Part shown: piece by piece, positions 17,547 to 27,925 of the stretch | Numbering within the stretch: position 1 is the first letter of the stretch | Layout: every line of letters begins with the position of its first letter | Assembly: GCA_963849485.1 (NCBI GenBank) | Contig: CAWKIF010000156.1 | Coordinates: forward strand, 1 to 64,000 | Source: CAVTWJ01 sp963849485 | GTDB lineage: Bacteria > Oederibacteriota > Muellerivitia > Muellerivitales > Muellerivitaceae | Direction of reading: 5' to 3' | Length of the DNA: 64,000 bases | Notes under the pieces: generated by a model | Told to the model about the DNA's origin: nothing | Database searches by the model: none | The model's input: the letters and a program-made list of their open reading frames with translations, nothing else | Translations under genes and position numbers: made by a program

Positions 17547-18464
17547 TTATGTCCCGCTGTCGGAAGAGACCGACTGGCTGTCAGCCCCTTCGGGCAGGGT
17601 GATTTCCACGACCTCTCCCGTGGTTCCCAAGACTCCCAGGGGCTTGCCGTTGAGTTGCAGATCCACCCCGCCCGCGTTTCCGATGCGAAGCTTGAAGCTT
17701 TTCTCCGCCCGGAAGGTCCGGACATCTCCCTGGGAGATATCCAACTCCGAACTGGATTTTCCATCATCCAAGGTCACCAAGACCCAGGACTTGTCCAACC
17801 CCTTCAGGATCAAGTGCTGGTATTTATCCGCCACCGCCTGGCCATGGGCGACTGTCTGAGATTGGGAAGCGGGAACCGTGACCGGGGCGGGGGTAAAGTC
17901 GGGGGCGGGAGCGGCCTTGGCGACCGGCCAGTGGATTTTGGAAAGTCCAGGCGAAAGTTTTTGCCAGCCTAACCACAAAGCCCCCAAGAAAGCCAAAGCC
18001 ACCGCCAATTGGCCGATGGAGGAATAGAAGGACCTCCATTTCACCTTCTGGCGACGGCCGCGGGAAGGATGGCGAAGGGGCTCGTGAACCTCGGGCAGGT
18101 CTTCCCCTTCCTCCAGTGTTTCGGAACCCTGACCGGCATCGGCGGGCCGGATCACCGCGGGCCGCCCCCCCAAAAAGGGGCTGTTCTTTTCCATCTCGAC
18201 TTCGGCGTTCATAGGCTCGATCTTGACCGGCTTCTCGGGAACCTGGGCCTTGAACGCCTTCGTCATTTTCTGCATATCCAGCCCCACCACCTTGCAGTAG
18301 GCCCGGATGAAACCCTTGGCGTAAGTTTGGGAGGGGAAAACGTCATAAAGATCCTCTTCCAGAGCTTCCAGGTACTTCACCGGGATGCGGGTCTTTTGGG
18401 AAATGGCCTCCAAGGTGATCTTCTTGGATTCCCTGGCTGATTTCAGGTCCGAACCGACGCTCAT
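17547..18464 (-). CDS. rodZ: RodZ-like protein
   Basis: 305 residues: N-terminal helix-turn-helix (SARESKKITLEAISQKTRIPVKYLEALEEDLYDVFPSQTYAKGFIRAY), Pro/basic linker, one membrane helix (about 150-168, LAVALAFLGALWLGW), and a C-terminal periplasmic DUF4115 domain (LDKSWVLVTLDDGKSSSELDISQGDVRTFRAEKSFKLRIGNAGGVDLQLNGKPLG). RodZ connects MreB to the cell-wall machinery. The start follows AAGGAGA, and the ATG overlaps the lolA stop by four bases. Confidence 0.9.
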   Translation of the reverse strand: MSVGSDLKSARESKKITLEAISQKTRIPVKYLEALEEDLYDVFPSQTYAKGFIRAYCKVVGLDMQKMTKAFKAQVPEKPVKIEPMNAEVEMEKNSPFLGGRPAVIRPADAGQGSETLEEGEDLPEVHEPLRHPSRGRRQKVKWRSFYSSIGQLAVALAFLGALWLGWQKLSPGLSKIHWPVAKAAPAPDFTPAPVTVPASQSQTVAHGQAVADKYQHLILKGLDKSWVLVTLDDGKSSSELDISQGDVRTFRAEKSFKLRIGNAGGVDLQLNGKPLGVLGTTGEVVEITLPEGADSQSVSSDSGT

Positions 18465-19171
18465 TGGAAAATATCTCCTTGCACGACCTGAGCTTCCTTC
18501 GGGGGCGTGAATGCGAAAAGATCGTCCTTCAATCCCTTGTTAAGAGCCAGTTGATTAAACCTCGCCTTGTTGACCATTGCAGGGGTTGTGATTTCCACTT
18601 CGATCGGCCACCAATCCTTTTTTCGGACGGTCACCTTCATGTGGTCAAATCCGGAGTTATCCTTGTCCAAGGGGGTAAAATCCAGCACGATCTGGTCCCC
18701 GTTCTCGGAAGCGATTTTGACCTTGCTGATATCAATATACTTTTTCAGTTCCTGCCCCACGCCCAAATAAATGGGCTGCACGTCCTTTCCCTTGGCCGCC
18801 TTTTGCACATACACCATCTTCTCAGCGGGCTGGTACATCTGGGAACCTTGGGCATCCACGTAAAGAAACTGTTCCTCAGGCTTGGTGTAATGGACGAAGA
18901 ACTTCCCGGGTGATTTGGTAAACACTTTTCCCTCATATTTCTGGGTCTGGCCAGAAAGCGAATCCTTCATTTCCATCCTCAAATCCATCTGGGCGTCCAG
19001 GGCCGCCAATTGAGCCGCCTCCACCAGATCGGAAACATCCTGAACGGTAAGGGATTTCTTTTCATCCGCCCAGCCGGTTCCCCCGATGGCGAACAGGATG
19101 CACAGTAGCAGCAAGCCCAATAGGGTTCGTTGATTGGTTTTCCTGCCAACTGATTTATCTGAGGTTTTCAT
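18461..19171 (-). CDS. lolA: Outer-membrane lipoprotein carrier LolA
   Basis: 236 residues from the chosen ATG at 19171 (GAGG seven bases upstream). A signal peptide (LLGLLLLCILFAIGGTGWADE) is followed by the LolA beta-sheet (MDLRMEMKDSLSGQTQKYEGKVFTKSPGKFFVHYTKPEEQFLYVDAQGSQMYQP). It should carry lipoproteins across the periplasm. The start lies inside the 3' end of ftsK; the order ftsK-lolA is common in Gram-negative bacteria. Confidence 0.85.
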   Translation of the reverse strand: MKTSDKSVGRKTNQRTLLGLLLLCILFAIGGTGWADEKKSLTVQDVSDLVEAAQLAALDAQMDLRMEMKDSLSGQTQKYEGKVFTKSPGKFFVHYTKPEEQFLYVDAQGSQMYQPAEKMVYVQKAAKGKDVQPIYLGVGQELKKYIDISKVKIASENGDQIVLDFTPLDKDNSGFDHMKVTVRKKDWWPIEVEITTPAMVNKARFNQLALNKGLKDDLFAFTPPKEAQVVQGDIFQ

Positions 19172-21565
19172 TGATTTCCTCATCTTCACCTACCATTTCG
19201 TTCGGCTCCCCCATGGTTTGGACGAGAATTTTGCGGGGTTTGTTCCCATCCGCCGGGCCCACGATGCCGCGGACCTGCATATCATCCAGCAACCGGGCAG
19301 CCCGGCCGTATCCGATCTTGAGGCGGCGCTGAAGCAGGGAGGTGGAAGCCTGTTTGGCCCTCATGACGATTTCAACTGCGTCGTCGTAAAGCTCGTCCTC
19401 GCTCTCCTCGGTCACCAGATCCTTGTTCTTGGCGGGGCTCAGGTCAGCCGAGAACTGGGGCCCGCCCTGGGAAGTCCAGAAGTCCACCAGGCGCTCGATT
19501 TCTTCCATCGTAACGAAGGCCCCCTGGAGCCGCAAGGGTTTGGGCGCCCCGGAAGCGAGGTACAGCATGTCTCCGCGGCCCAACAGGGCCTCGGCCCCAT
19601 TCATGTCGAGGATGGTGCGGGAGTCCACCTTGGAAAAAACCTGGAAAGCGATGCGGGAGGGGAAGTTGGCCTTGATGATGCCGGTGATGACCTCCACCGA
19701 GGGCCTTTGGGTGGCCAGGACCAAATGGATGCCCACCGCGCGGGCCATCTGGGCCAGGCGGGTGATGGAATCCTCCACCTGGTCCTTGGCCGTCATCATA
19801 AGATCGGCCAGCTCATCCACGAGGACCACGATGTAGTACATGTTGTACTTATCCTTCTCCCCCGCTTCCCGCTTGGCCGCCATCTTTTGGTTGAAGGTGT
19901 CGATGTCCCGGGCGCCCACATGGGCCAATTGTTGGTAGCGGTCTTCCATTTCTCTCACCAGCCACTTGAGGGCCAGGTGAGCTTCTTTGGGATCATTCAC
20001 GACCGGCAGGGCCAGGTGGGGCAGGCCTTTGTAGATGGTCATCTCGACCCTTTTGGGATCGACCAGCACCATCCTCAATTCTTCCGGGTTGTATTTGAAG
20101 ATCAGGCTGGCGATCAAGGTGTTCACGCAAACCGATTTTCCCGAGCCCGTCGATCCCGCCACCAGGACGTGGGGCATCTCCTTGATGCTTCCGTAAACCG
20201 CCTCGCCCGCGATGTCCTTCCCCAGGGCCACGGTGAGTTTTTTGGAGGAGCCGAGGAAGTTATCGTTCGCGATGAGTTCCTTCAGCGTCACCACCCGGCC
20301 CTGGCTGTTGGGGACCTCGATGCCGACCGCCGCCTTGCCTGGGATGGGGGCCACGATGCGAAGATGCCCGCACTTCAGGGCAAGGGCCAAGTCGTTTTCA
20401 AGGGAGGCGATGCGGGTGATCTTGACGCCCGCGGCGGGCTGGACCTCGTACTGGGTAACCGTCGGGCCCGGGTTCACGCCCACCACCTTGGCTTCCACCC
20501 CGAAGTTGGCCAGGGTTTCGGTGAGGGTCCGGCTGACGGTCTCAAAATCATCGACCACTTGATCCTTGGATTCTTCAAGGGTCTTCAAAATATGCACGGT
20601 CGGCAATTGCCATTGTCGGATGACGCGTTTGGGCGCTTCGTCCTCCAGCGCTTTCCGCCCCGTCTTCCTCGCCATCTCGATACTGGCGGCCTCCATTTTT
20701 TGCTTCGTGGTCATGGAATTCTTGGAGCCTTTTGCTTCGGCCAGGGCGGCGGAAACCACGTCTTCTTCCAGGGGTTCCACCAAGGGGGGTTTTTCCTCCT
20801 CGGATTCACCGGTAAACAAAACCTTGCCTGGGGTTTTGACGGGAGGGGCGACTCGCGGAGCGGGAGTGGGTGGTACTTCCTTGTTGGGGGTGAAGCGGAG
20901 GGTCTTTGGCGCTTTTCCAGCTTTTCATGGGCCTCATCAGCCACCCTCTTGGCCTGCTGGCGCTGTTGGAAATCTTGGAAGGCCTTCCCCAGGCGCTCCC
21001 TCAATGCCGAAACCACCCCAAAACCGTTCTCTTCCAGGTACCGGCCGCCCTTTTGAAACCCTTCCCAAGCCCTTTTTGCCGCCTGGAGCAGGTGGCCTTC
21101 CTTCTCCAGCAGCCAGGCCGAAAGTACCAGGATCATCAGGCAGATCACTACCGTCCCGAAACGGGTCAGGACCGATTCCATCCGGGTGCCCAGCTGCAGG
21201 CCCAATTGGCCCGACCACTCCACTCCTTCCCTCATTTGGGAGGGGGAAAACATCTGGACACCGGGGAAAAACACCTGCGTCAGGACGCAAACCGACAGAA
21301 TCGTCAGAAGAAGCCCCATCAGCTTCAGTCCGGGCTTTTGCAGGGGTTCGTCTTTGAAACGGCTATAGGCCACCCAAAACAAGACAGCGGGAAAAACCCA
21401 GGAACAAAGCCCGAAACCCGCGTAAAGAAAATAGGATAACAAGGAACCGGGTGTCCCCAGCAAATTGGGTTTGGAAGCCGTGGGCACCAGGGAAAGCAGG
21501 ATCAAGATCCCCAGGCAGAATAGGATAAAGACCACCAGGAAATGGTGGCGATCGTTTTTACTCAT
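19155..21565 (-). CDS. ftsK: DNA translocase FtsK/SpoIIIE, one frameshift
   Basis: About 803 residues after repair. The N-terminus has four membrane helices (first: FLVVFILFCLGILILLSLV), then a short linker, an alpha/beta motor domain with Walker A AGSTGSGKSVCVNTLI (near 20140) and Walker B YIVVLVDELADLMM, and the C-terminal gamma winged helix (LLQRRLKIGYGRAARLLDDMQVRGIVG) that reads KOPS-type sites. The frame breaks at 20913-20916, where A4 should be A5; repair gives KLEKAPKTLRFTPN. The break is in the linker. Probably a sequencing error. Confidence 0.93.
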
Positions 21566-21784
21566 CGGTTCCTCGAAAGGGGATCATCCAAGCCCCGGAT
21601 TCCGGGTTTGGGTGGAGCGTCACAAAGAAAAATCATGGCGGAATCAAAGTATAACTGAGCCCCCGGCGGCATTTGAAGCAAATACTTCCCCCGTCCTGCG
21701 GACCGCCCGGCAACCATCGGTCTACCGGGTCGATGGTTTTTATGATAAAAAGGTTGGCCTAAACCACTCCACAACGGCGGAACC

Positions 21785-22705
21785 ATGTTCACCTACTTCT
21801 TTCACGTCGCCTTCAACGTCGTACTGCCTATCTTCCTGGTGATGGCCCTGGGGTTCGGGCTGGCGAAAAAATTCAAGCTCGACCTCAACACCCTTTCCAA
21901 GCTTAACTTTTACGTTTTTATACCGGTTTATATGTTCTACAGCCTCCTTTGGTTCAAGCCCAACCCCCAGGACATGGAATGGGCCGTGGCCTTCAACGTC
22001 CTTTTCGTCCTGCTCTCCTTCGTCCTCATGGCCCTTCTGGCCAAGGTCTTCCGATTCAGCCCAAGCCTAGTACCCATGTCCATGCTGACCGCGGTCATCT
22101 TCAACTCGGCCAATTACGGCATCCCCGTCGTCCAGCAGGCTTTTCAAGACCAGGGCATCCCGATCCAGATCATCACCATCACGGTCATGAATGTCCTTAC
22201 TTACACGGCTGGGGTCCTGGTGACCGGGGGCCTGGGGGAATGGCGGGAGGGGCTGAAGACCATTCTTAAATTGCCCATCCTATACGCCCTTTTAGGCGCG
22301 TTGCTCTTGAGGGCCCTAACGATACCCCTCCCCGATGCATTGATGTCCTCCTTGAAGTGGACCTCCGACGGGATGCTCTCCATTGCCCTCCTGACCCTGG
22401 GCGCTCAATTGGCCCAGGGGGGGCTTTCCATGAAACACCCGAAAGAATTGTGGTGGACAGTGGCCGGGCGCCTGGTCCTGGGGCCGATCCTGGCCCTCGT
22501 GATTTTAAGGCTCTTCGGTCTCACGGGTCTCCCGGCGAAGGTCCTCTTCGTCTCCAGCGCCTTCCCCACCGCGGTCATTACCGTGATGTTCGGGATCGAG
22601 TACAAACGCTCCCCCCTCTTCGCGGCGGATGTGGTCTTCCTGACCACCCTGATTTCCGCGGTCACCGTCACCTTGTCCATCGGCCTGGCGAATTATCTTT
22701 TTTGA
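21785..22705 (+). CDS. AEC-family permease
   Basis: 306 residues, about ten membrane helices in two five-helix halves. Family features include NVVLPIFLVMALGFGLAKKFKLDLNTLSKLNFYVFIPVYMF, FNSANYGIPV in TM4 and SAFPTAVITVMFG in TM9. AEC members export auxin-like compounds or move malate and other acids; the substrate here is unknown. The gene faces away from ftsK and is followed by a GH2 gene on the same strand after 291 bases. Confidence 0.88.
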   Translation: MFTYFFHVAFNVVLPIFLVMALGFGLAKKFKLDLNTLSKLNFYVFIPVYMFYSLLWFKPNPQDMEWAVAFNVLFVLLSFVLMALLAKVFRFSPSLVPMSMLTAVIFNSANYGIPVVQQAFQDQGIPIQIITITVMNVLTYTAGVLVTGGLGEWREGLKTILKLPILYALLGALLLRALTIPLPDALMSSLKWTSDGMLSIALLTLGAQLAQGGLSMKHPKELWWTVAGRLVLGPILALVILRLFGLTGLPAKVLFVSSAFPTAVITVMFGIEYKRSPLFAADVVFLTTLISAVTVTLSIGLANYLF

Positions 22706-22996
22706 CGGCCCTCAAGCCATCGCGATCTAAAAAACGCTTTCATCCCTTGAATGAGGAATTTTGACGGGAGAATGGATTATGATGGGATTCGAAATCCATT
22801 AAAGCTCCATTCGAGACTCCGCATTGAAAAACCCCCGCTCCCTCCTTACGAACCCCTTTAACCGGAAGGATCAAAACCTTCTCAAGAACACTTCGTACAA
22901 GAACATGGTCGCTCCCTACGAGAGCAAATACCCTCAAAACGCTTCGGCCCGGAAAAAACCTATCCCCGGGCTCTATGGGTTCAAAAGGAAAACCAA
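22706..22996. other. Intergenic region without recognised gene
   Basis: No credible gene, tRNA or terminator is visible between the AEC permease and the GH2 gene. A frame upstream of the GH2 GTG stays open from about 22862 but contains no start codon and no family-like sequence. Confidence 0.5.
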
Positions 22997-24751
22997 GTGA
23001 TCCCTCCCCAGCAAAACCGCTGCCGGTCAGCTCAAACCCTTTCCGGACCATGGTTTTTCAAAATGGACACCAAGAGAAAAGGATATTCCCAAAAATGGTT
23101 CCGGGGGTTTCAGGGCGGCCGCCCCATTCGGGTTCCCTCCAGCTGGAACACCCAATTCGTGGACGCTTCCAATTACCTGGGGGACGCCTGGTACCAAACC
23201 CGTTTTACACCTCCCAAGGGTTTTAGGGGCCAAAAACAATGGATCAGGTTTGAATCAGTCAATTACCGCGCCGAGGTTTGGCTCAACGGAAAAAAGCTGG
23301 GTTCCCATGAGGGTGGCCATCTTCCTTTTATGTTTGAGATCACTGGCTTAATCCATGCCTCGAAGAATCTGCTCTCTGTTAGGGTGAACGGTTCCCTGGC
23401 TCCCGACCGGGTACCCTCGGGGAATGTCCCCTTTGATCCGAAGGATGCCTTCGCCAACAGCTTTAACCCTCCCGCTTCTTTCGATTTCTTTCCCTTTTGC
23501 GGCATCCAAAGGCCAGTGCGATTGCTCTCCCTGCCGTACCATTCCCTCAAAGACATCACGGTGACCACTGATATTTTGGGCAAAACGGGAAAAGTAAGGG
23601 TCGTCGTGGATGTCCCATCTCCGCCCGGGGCATCCTGTTGTATCTCTTTGAGTGGATTTGGGTGGAATTTAAGAACGGGTGGGCCTATCCAATCTAATAA
23701 GTACGAAACCACCCTATCCGTTCCCAATGCCAAACTCTGGGCCCCCGATTCTCCAAGCCTTTACCGGCTCCAGGTGGAATTAATCAGGGACCATCAGATC
23801 CTTGATCAGGCTCAGTTGTTGGTGGGCATACGAACCTTCAAGGTCAAGGGCCGGAAGCTGCTTCTCAATGGCAAGCCGGTTTTTCTCAAGGGATTTGGCC
23901 GCCACGAGGACGATCCAAAAACCGGCCGTTATCTTCGGCCAGAGACCTTAAAAAAAGATTACGAGGACATGAAATGGATCGGCGCCAACTCTTTCCGTAC
24001 TAGCCATTACCCCTATTCGGAAGCGGACATGGCCCTGGCGGATAAGCTGGGATTTCTGGTCATCGACGAGACTCCCGCGGTCGGCCTTTTCTTCCACCCG
24101 GCGGGTTTGAAAAAACGCCTGGCCCTTTGCCGGCAATTCACCCGGGAACTCATCGAAAGGGACAAGAACCATCCTTCCGTCATCCTCTGGAGCATCGCCA
24201 ATGAGCCCCATTCCAAAAGACCGGCCGCCGTGCCTTTTTTCAAGGAATTGACCCGCCTCGCCCGACAACTCGACCCCACCCGCCCGGTCACCCTCGCGAG
24301 CTACTTGGGGGCTCAGGAAGAATCTTTCAAATTTTTGGACGTGGTATGCGTGAACCGTTACTTGGGTTGGTACAGCGAGCCGGGGGATTTGGACCTGGCC
24401 ATCCCCCGCCTGTCCAAGGATTTGGATTCCATCTATCGGAAATTCAAGAAGCCCGTCCTCATGACGGAGTTTGGCGCCGACGCCATGCCTGGCAGCCACA
24501 GCCATCCTCCCATCATGTTTTCCGAGGAATACCAAAAGGAATTGATCACGCGTTATTTGGAAGTTATCCGGAAGAAACCCTACATGCAAGGTGCCCACAT
24601 CTGGAACTTAAATGATTTCAGGACCGCCCAGGCCACCCACCGGCCCAATGCAATGAATTATAAGGGAGTCTTTACTAGGAAGCGGAAACCTAAATTGGCG
24701 GCCTTTGCCTTGAGGAAAGCCTGGACGAAACGTTCCCGGTCACCAGGGTGA
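22997..24751 (+). CDS. GH2 glycosidase, beta-glucuronidase type
   Basis: 584 residues, close to E. coli UidA throughout as I recall that sequence. Sugar-binding and Ig-like domains (QTLSGPWFFKMD; GDAWYQTRFTPP), then the TIM barrel: GFGRHEDDPKTGRYL, WIGANSFRTSHYPYSEADMALADKLGFLVIDETPAVG. The acid/base Glu is in WSIANEPHS and the nucleophile in LMTEFGADAMPG; HIWNLNDFRTAQ and NYKGVFTRKRKPK at the C-terminus are also UidA-like. No signal peptide, so cytoplasmic. GTG start with AAGGAA upstream. Preference for glucuronides over galactosides is by resemblance only. Confidence 0.9.
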   Translation: MIPPQQNRCRSAQTLSGPWFFKMDTKRKGYSQKWFRGFQGGRPIRVPSSWNTQFVDASNYLGDAWYQTRFTPPKGFRGQKQWIRFESVNYRAEVWLNGKKLGSHEGGHLPFMFEITGLIHASKNLLSVRVNGSLAPDRVPSGNVPFDPKDAFANSFNPPASFDFFPFCGIQRPVRLLSLPYHSLKDITVTTDILGKTGKVRVVVDVPSPPGASCCISLSGFGWNLRTGGPIQSNKYETTLSVPNAKLWAPDSPSLYRLQVELIRDHQILDQAQLLVGIRTFKVKGRKLLLNGKPVFLKGFGRHEDDPKTGRYLRPETLKKDYEDMKWIGANSFRTSHYPYSEADMALADKLGFLVIDETPAVGLFFHPAGLKKRLALCRQFTRELIERDKNHPSVILWSIANEPHSKRPAAVPFFKELTRLARQLDPTRPVTLASYLGAQEESFKFLDVVCVNRYLGWYSEPGDLDLAIPRLSKDLDSIYRKFKKPVLMTEFGADAMPGSHSHPPIMFSEEYQKELITRYLEVIRKKPYMQGAHIWNLNDFRTAQATHRPNAMNYKGVFTRKRKPKLAAFALRKAWTKRSRSPG

Positions 24752-24784
24752 GGGGATTAATAATTTAAATCGAGATTTTCGTTT

Positions 24785-24815
24785 TTCTTGGTGTCTTCGT
24801 GTCTTGGTGGTGAAA
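24785..24815. repeat. Dispersed repeat, single arm
   Basis: One right-type arm (TTCTTGGTGTCTTCGTGTCT and following TGGTGGTGAAA) in the 82-base gap between the convergent GH2 and cupin genes. No facing partner nearby. Confidence 0.8.
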
Positions 24816-24833
24816 TGATTTAGTTTCAGACTC

Positions 24834-25196
24834 TTAGAGAATCTCGTACTTGCGCTTACCTTCCGAGTAGGAAACCAACAGTTTGGACTGACCCTCGGCA
24901 CAGTTTTTATACCGATGGGCCTTTCCAGCCGGGCATAACACCGAATCACCGACATTGAGGATAAGCCTTTCCTTCTCCAGGGTGATTTCCACTTTCCCTT
25001 CGATGAGATAAATCAGCTCATGGCAGTTGCTATGCACATGAAGGGGGGACATCTTGCCCTTTTTCAGGATCATGGCTGCGACGCTGATACCCACCCCCGG
25101 CACCAGGCTGTCATCGACCAGCCATTCGGTTTTACCCCAATCCTCCTCGGTCAGTTTAGGTTTTAAAGGATTGGTCAGATTGAAATGAAGCTGCAT
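24834..25196 (-). CDS. Single-domain cupin protein
   Basis: 120 residues. Both cupin motifs are complete: HVHSNCHELIYLIEG (HxHx4Ex6G) and GDSVLCPAGKAHRYKN (Gx5PxGx2Hx3N), so metal ligands His, His, Glu, His are all present. The substrate is unknown; such proteins include isomerases, dioxygenases and binding proteins. It is monocistronic and convergent with the GH2 gene. Confidence 0.85.
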   Translation of the reverse strand: MQLHFNLTNPLKPKLTEEDWGKTEWLVDDSLVPGVGISVAAMILKKGKMSPLHVHSNCHELIYLIEGKVEITLEKERLILNVGDSVLCPAGKAHRYKNCAEGQSKLLVSYSEGKRKYEIL

Positions 25197-25275
25197 GAAA
25201 CCGCCCTTTTATGAAATTTTCGCCTCTGAACATCTGTTAAACTTTCCACCGTTATAACACTTTTTGAGGGTATTT

Positions 25276-26121
25276 ATGAAACAGTGGAAAATCATCCTGA
25301 TACCTGCGGCATTGGCTTATTTAACCATTTTGGGGCTGTTTTTGCTGGCCCAAAGAAGCCTGATTTTCATCCCTACCCCCTTAAATGGGGACTCTCCGAG
25401 AAAGTACGGCCTTTCTTACCAGGATGTTTCCTTTACCTCCTCCGACGGAATCACTTTGAACGGATGGTGGATTCAACATCCCGGTAGGAAACGTTCCCGC
25501 CCCGTACTTTTATATTGCCATGGAAACGGGGCCAACCTTTCCCTGTTATCTGAGGTTACCAGAATTTTTTATACTTTTGGCTTTGATGAATTCCTGTTTG
25601 ATTACCGATCCTACGGGACGAGCCAAAAAGCGCCTTTAAGTGAAAAAGCAGTGGACCAGGACGCCTTAGCCGCCTACTACTGGCTTCAGGCAAGGGGCAT
25701 TCCTGAAAACCATATCCTGGTTTGGGGTCATTCGCTGGGTTCCTCGGTGGCGGCTTGGCTGGCCACCCAAACCCATCCTGCGGGCCTGATTTTGGAGGGA
25801 GCCTTTCCTTCGACCTTGGCGATCAGCCGCCAACGCTATCCCTGGCTTTTGGTTCCGCCTTTTCTAGTTAAAGACCCGTTTAAAACTGAGGATTATGTCC
25901 AGAAGAGGACTTGCCCTCTTCTGGAATTTCACGCCGAAAAGGACACGATTATTCCCATTCAATTAGGGCAAAAAGTCTTTGAGGAAGCTGTGGAACCTAA
26001 ACAATGGGTGGTAGTGAAGGGTATCAACCACAATGACTTTCCCAGTGTGGCTTCTCAATATGAGAAAATCATTCAAGAATTCATTCGAAAATGCTTGAGG
26101 CACCCAAAGACAATCCTTTAA
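25276..26121 (+). CDS. Membrane-anchored alpha/beta hydrolase
   Basis: 281 residues. An N-terminal membrane helix (IILIPAALAYLTILGLFLLAQ) is followed by an alpha/beta hydrolase of the ABHD13/BEM46 type: oxyanion loop CHGNGANLS, nucleophile in WGHSLGSS, acid near HAEKDTIIP, His in INHNDF. GAGGG precedes the ATG at 25276. The natural substrate is unknown. The DNA here and in the next gene looks more AT-rich than the housekeeping genes. Confidence 0.85.
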   Translation: MKQWKIILIPAALAYLTILGLFLLAQRSLIFIPTPLNGDSPRKYGLSYQDVSFTSSDGITLNGWWIQHPGRKRSRPVLLYCHGNGANLSLLSEVTRIFYTFGFDEFLFDYRSYGTSQKAPLSEKAVDQDALAAYYWLQARGIPENHILVWGHSLGSSVAAWLATQTHPAGLILEGAFPSTLAISRQRYPWLLVPPFLVKDPFKTEDYVQKRTCPLLEFHAEKDTIIPIQLGQKVFEEAVEPKQWVVVKGINHNDFPSVASQYEKIIQEFIRKCLRHPKTIL

Positions 26122-26190
26122 TCATCCTTTGATCATCTTCCAATCCTAACATTTCCTTGCAGTCCAAAAAGGGATAGGCTATATCAAGTT

Positions 26191-27888
26191 ATGTCCTCAC
26201 ACCTAAATCCTTCAGGTCAAGCGCAACCCACCCGTACTCCTTTAAACGAAAGATTTTCCCCTGCACTCTTGAGCTTTACCCTCACCTCAATACTTTTTAT
26301 TACCGGATTTCTTTTCATCCGTCCCTATTACTTGACCGGTGACGATGGCATGATGACCCTACTTTCCATAGGATTCGGAGATCCCCGCCAAGGTCCTTCG
26401 GAATTTTTATTTCATCTGAATGTGCTGGTAGGACTAGTCCTCAAAGCCCTCAATGACCTTTGGCCGGAACATCACTGGTACGGTTTTTTTCTGTTTGCCC
26501 TCTATTTCGTTTCAACTTGGGCGATCCTCTCGATGTTTTGTTCAACATTCCGTTCTTTCAGGACTTTCCTCCCATCCTTTTCTGTTTTAACGGTGGTTTT
26601 TGAGTTTTATTTTGCCCACATGGAATTCACGATTCTCGCTTTTTGGGCGGCCCAAGCCGGTCTTCATTTGATGTTGACCAAGGGTTGCAAAAGCGAAGGC
26701 GATTGGATTTCCCAAATTTCAGGGGGTACTTTGTTTTATATATCCAGCTTGGTTCGGTTGAAGGCTTCTTTTCTCGCCCTGGGTGCAATGACACCATTCT
26801 GTTTTTTTTACTGGAGGTTAATGTCTTCGAGTCAAAAACGCAGAATGGGCATATGCGCCATCGCCATTCTTGGTTTGACCCTAGGATCGGCTTTATTCCA
26901 TCGGCAATATTATGAATCTCACTCAGGTTGTGAAAGTTATTACCCCTGGATGGATTCTTTCCATGAAATTGTCGAATATCGGGGTTTGACGGCGGGCCCT
27001 TCTTCGGAACCCATTCTCAAGAATGTCGGATGGGATTCCCTTGATTTCGCCCTTTTCGCCAATTTTTTCTGGCAGGATCCCAAATTCAGCCTAGATCACT
27101 TGGAAAAACTGGAAAAAGACATGCCCGCTCCCTTTAACGGCAAAGGAATCGGATGGTTGAAGTATTTAAAAGTAGATTTTACACAACTCCTTCTAATGGC
27201 CCTGGTTTTTTTCCCATTTCACGTTTCCCGACCAAGATACCCCTGGGTGCTGGTAAATATCCTGTGGGTTTTAGTTATATTGCTTTACCTGTATTACTTC
27301 AAAAAAATAACACCCTGGGTGATTTGGCCGATGCTTTCCTTTACCGCCCTGTCCTTTTATTTCTTCGGAGAGGGCATAGAAAATCGATTGAAACCCAGTC
27401 GAGCTTTTCAACTCCTACAATGGATTGTTTTCAGCTTGTGGTGGATGGCCGCCATTCCCCTTTGGGTGACGGATTGGAGGTTCAACCAGATGGAGATTCG
27501 AAGGGAAAGCCAATTCCAAGAAGAGGTCCAGGCCATCGGGTTCAAACCCGACAAGCTCAGCGTCATTTGGAACCGGGCCTTTCCAATAGAGGACGTCAGC
27601 GTTTTTGGGAACTATCAATTTTTAAAGGGGGTGCCGTTTTATTGGCTGAGCGCGTGGCAAAACACGCCTGAGGCCAAGAGGTTATTATTAAAATTCAATC
27701 TAGAGAATCCATTCCGGGATATCGTGAATCGCGGGGATATTCAATTCATCTTGCCTGAGAATTACTCAACCATGTACAAGCTATATCTTCAACAGCGGTT
27801 CCATATCGATCCAACTTTTCAATGGGTTTTCCAGGGAAATATATTCAACGTCTATCAAGTGAAGGGAAAACCCATTCCAAAAAGATGA
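26191..27888 (+). CDS. Large multi-pass membrane protein, unknown
   Basis: 565 residues with about ten to twelve hydrophobic helices and a soluble C-terminal domain of about 130 residues (from roughly 430). The first loop YYLTGDDGMM puts a pair of Asp next to TM1, as in GT-C glycosyltransferases, so a lipid-linked sugar transferase is possible, but no family motif is certain. Codon and base use look more AT-rich than flanking conserved genes, which may indicate transfer. It converges on the HAD-like gene. Confidence 0.6.
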   Translation: MSSHLNPSGQAQPTRTPLNERFSPALLSFTLTSILFITGFLFIRPYYLTGDDGMMTLLSIGFGDPRQGPSEFLFHLNVLVGLVLKALNDLWPEHHWYGFFLFALYFVSTWAILSMFCSTFRSFRTFLPSFSVLTVVFEFYFAHMEFTILAFWAAQAGLHLMLTKGCKSEGDWISQISGGTLFYISSLVRLKASFLALGAMTPFCFFYWRLMSSSQKRRMGICAIAILGLTLGSALFHRQYYESHSGCESYYPWMDSFHEIVEYRGLTAGPSSEPILKNVGWDSLDFALFANFFWQDPKFSLDHLEKLEKDMPAPFNGKGIGWLKYLKVDFTQLLLMALVFFPFHVSRPRYPWVLVNILWVLVILLYLYYFKKITPWVIWPMLSFTALSFYFFGEGIENRLKPSRAFQLLQWIVFSLWWMAAIPLWVTDWRFNQMEIRRESQFQEEVQAIGFKPDKLSVIWNRAFPIEDVSVFGNYQFLKGVPFYWLSAWQNTPEAKRLLLKFNLENPFRDIVNRGDIQFILPENYSTMYKLYLQQRFHIDPTFQWVFQGNIFNVYQVKGKPIPKR

Positions 27889-27925
27889 GAAATTTGATAA
27901 ACGGCGAAAACCTGTGCTCTTTTTC

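Noticed and set aside
26191..27888. Assignment of the 565-residue membrane protein as a specific sugar transferase
   Set aside because: Only the topology and an Asp pair in the first loop support GT-C; left as unknown function.
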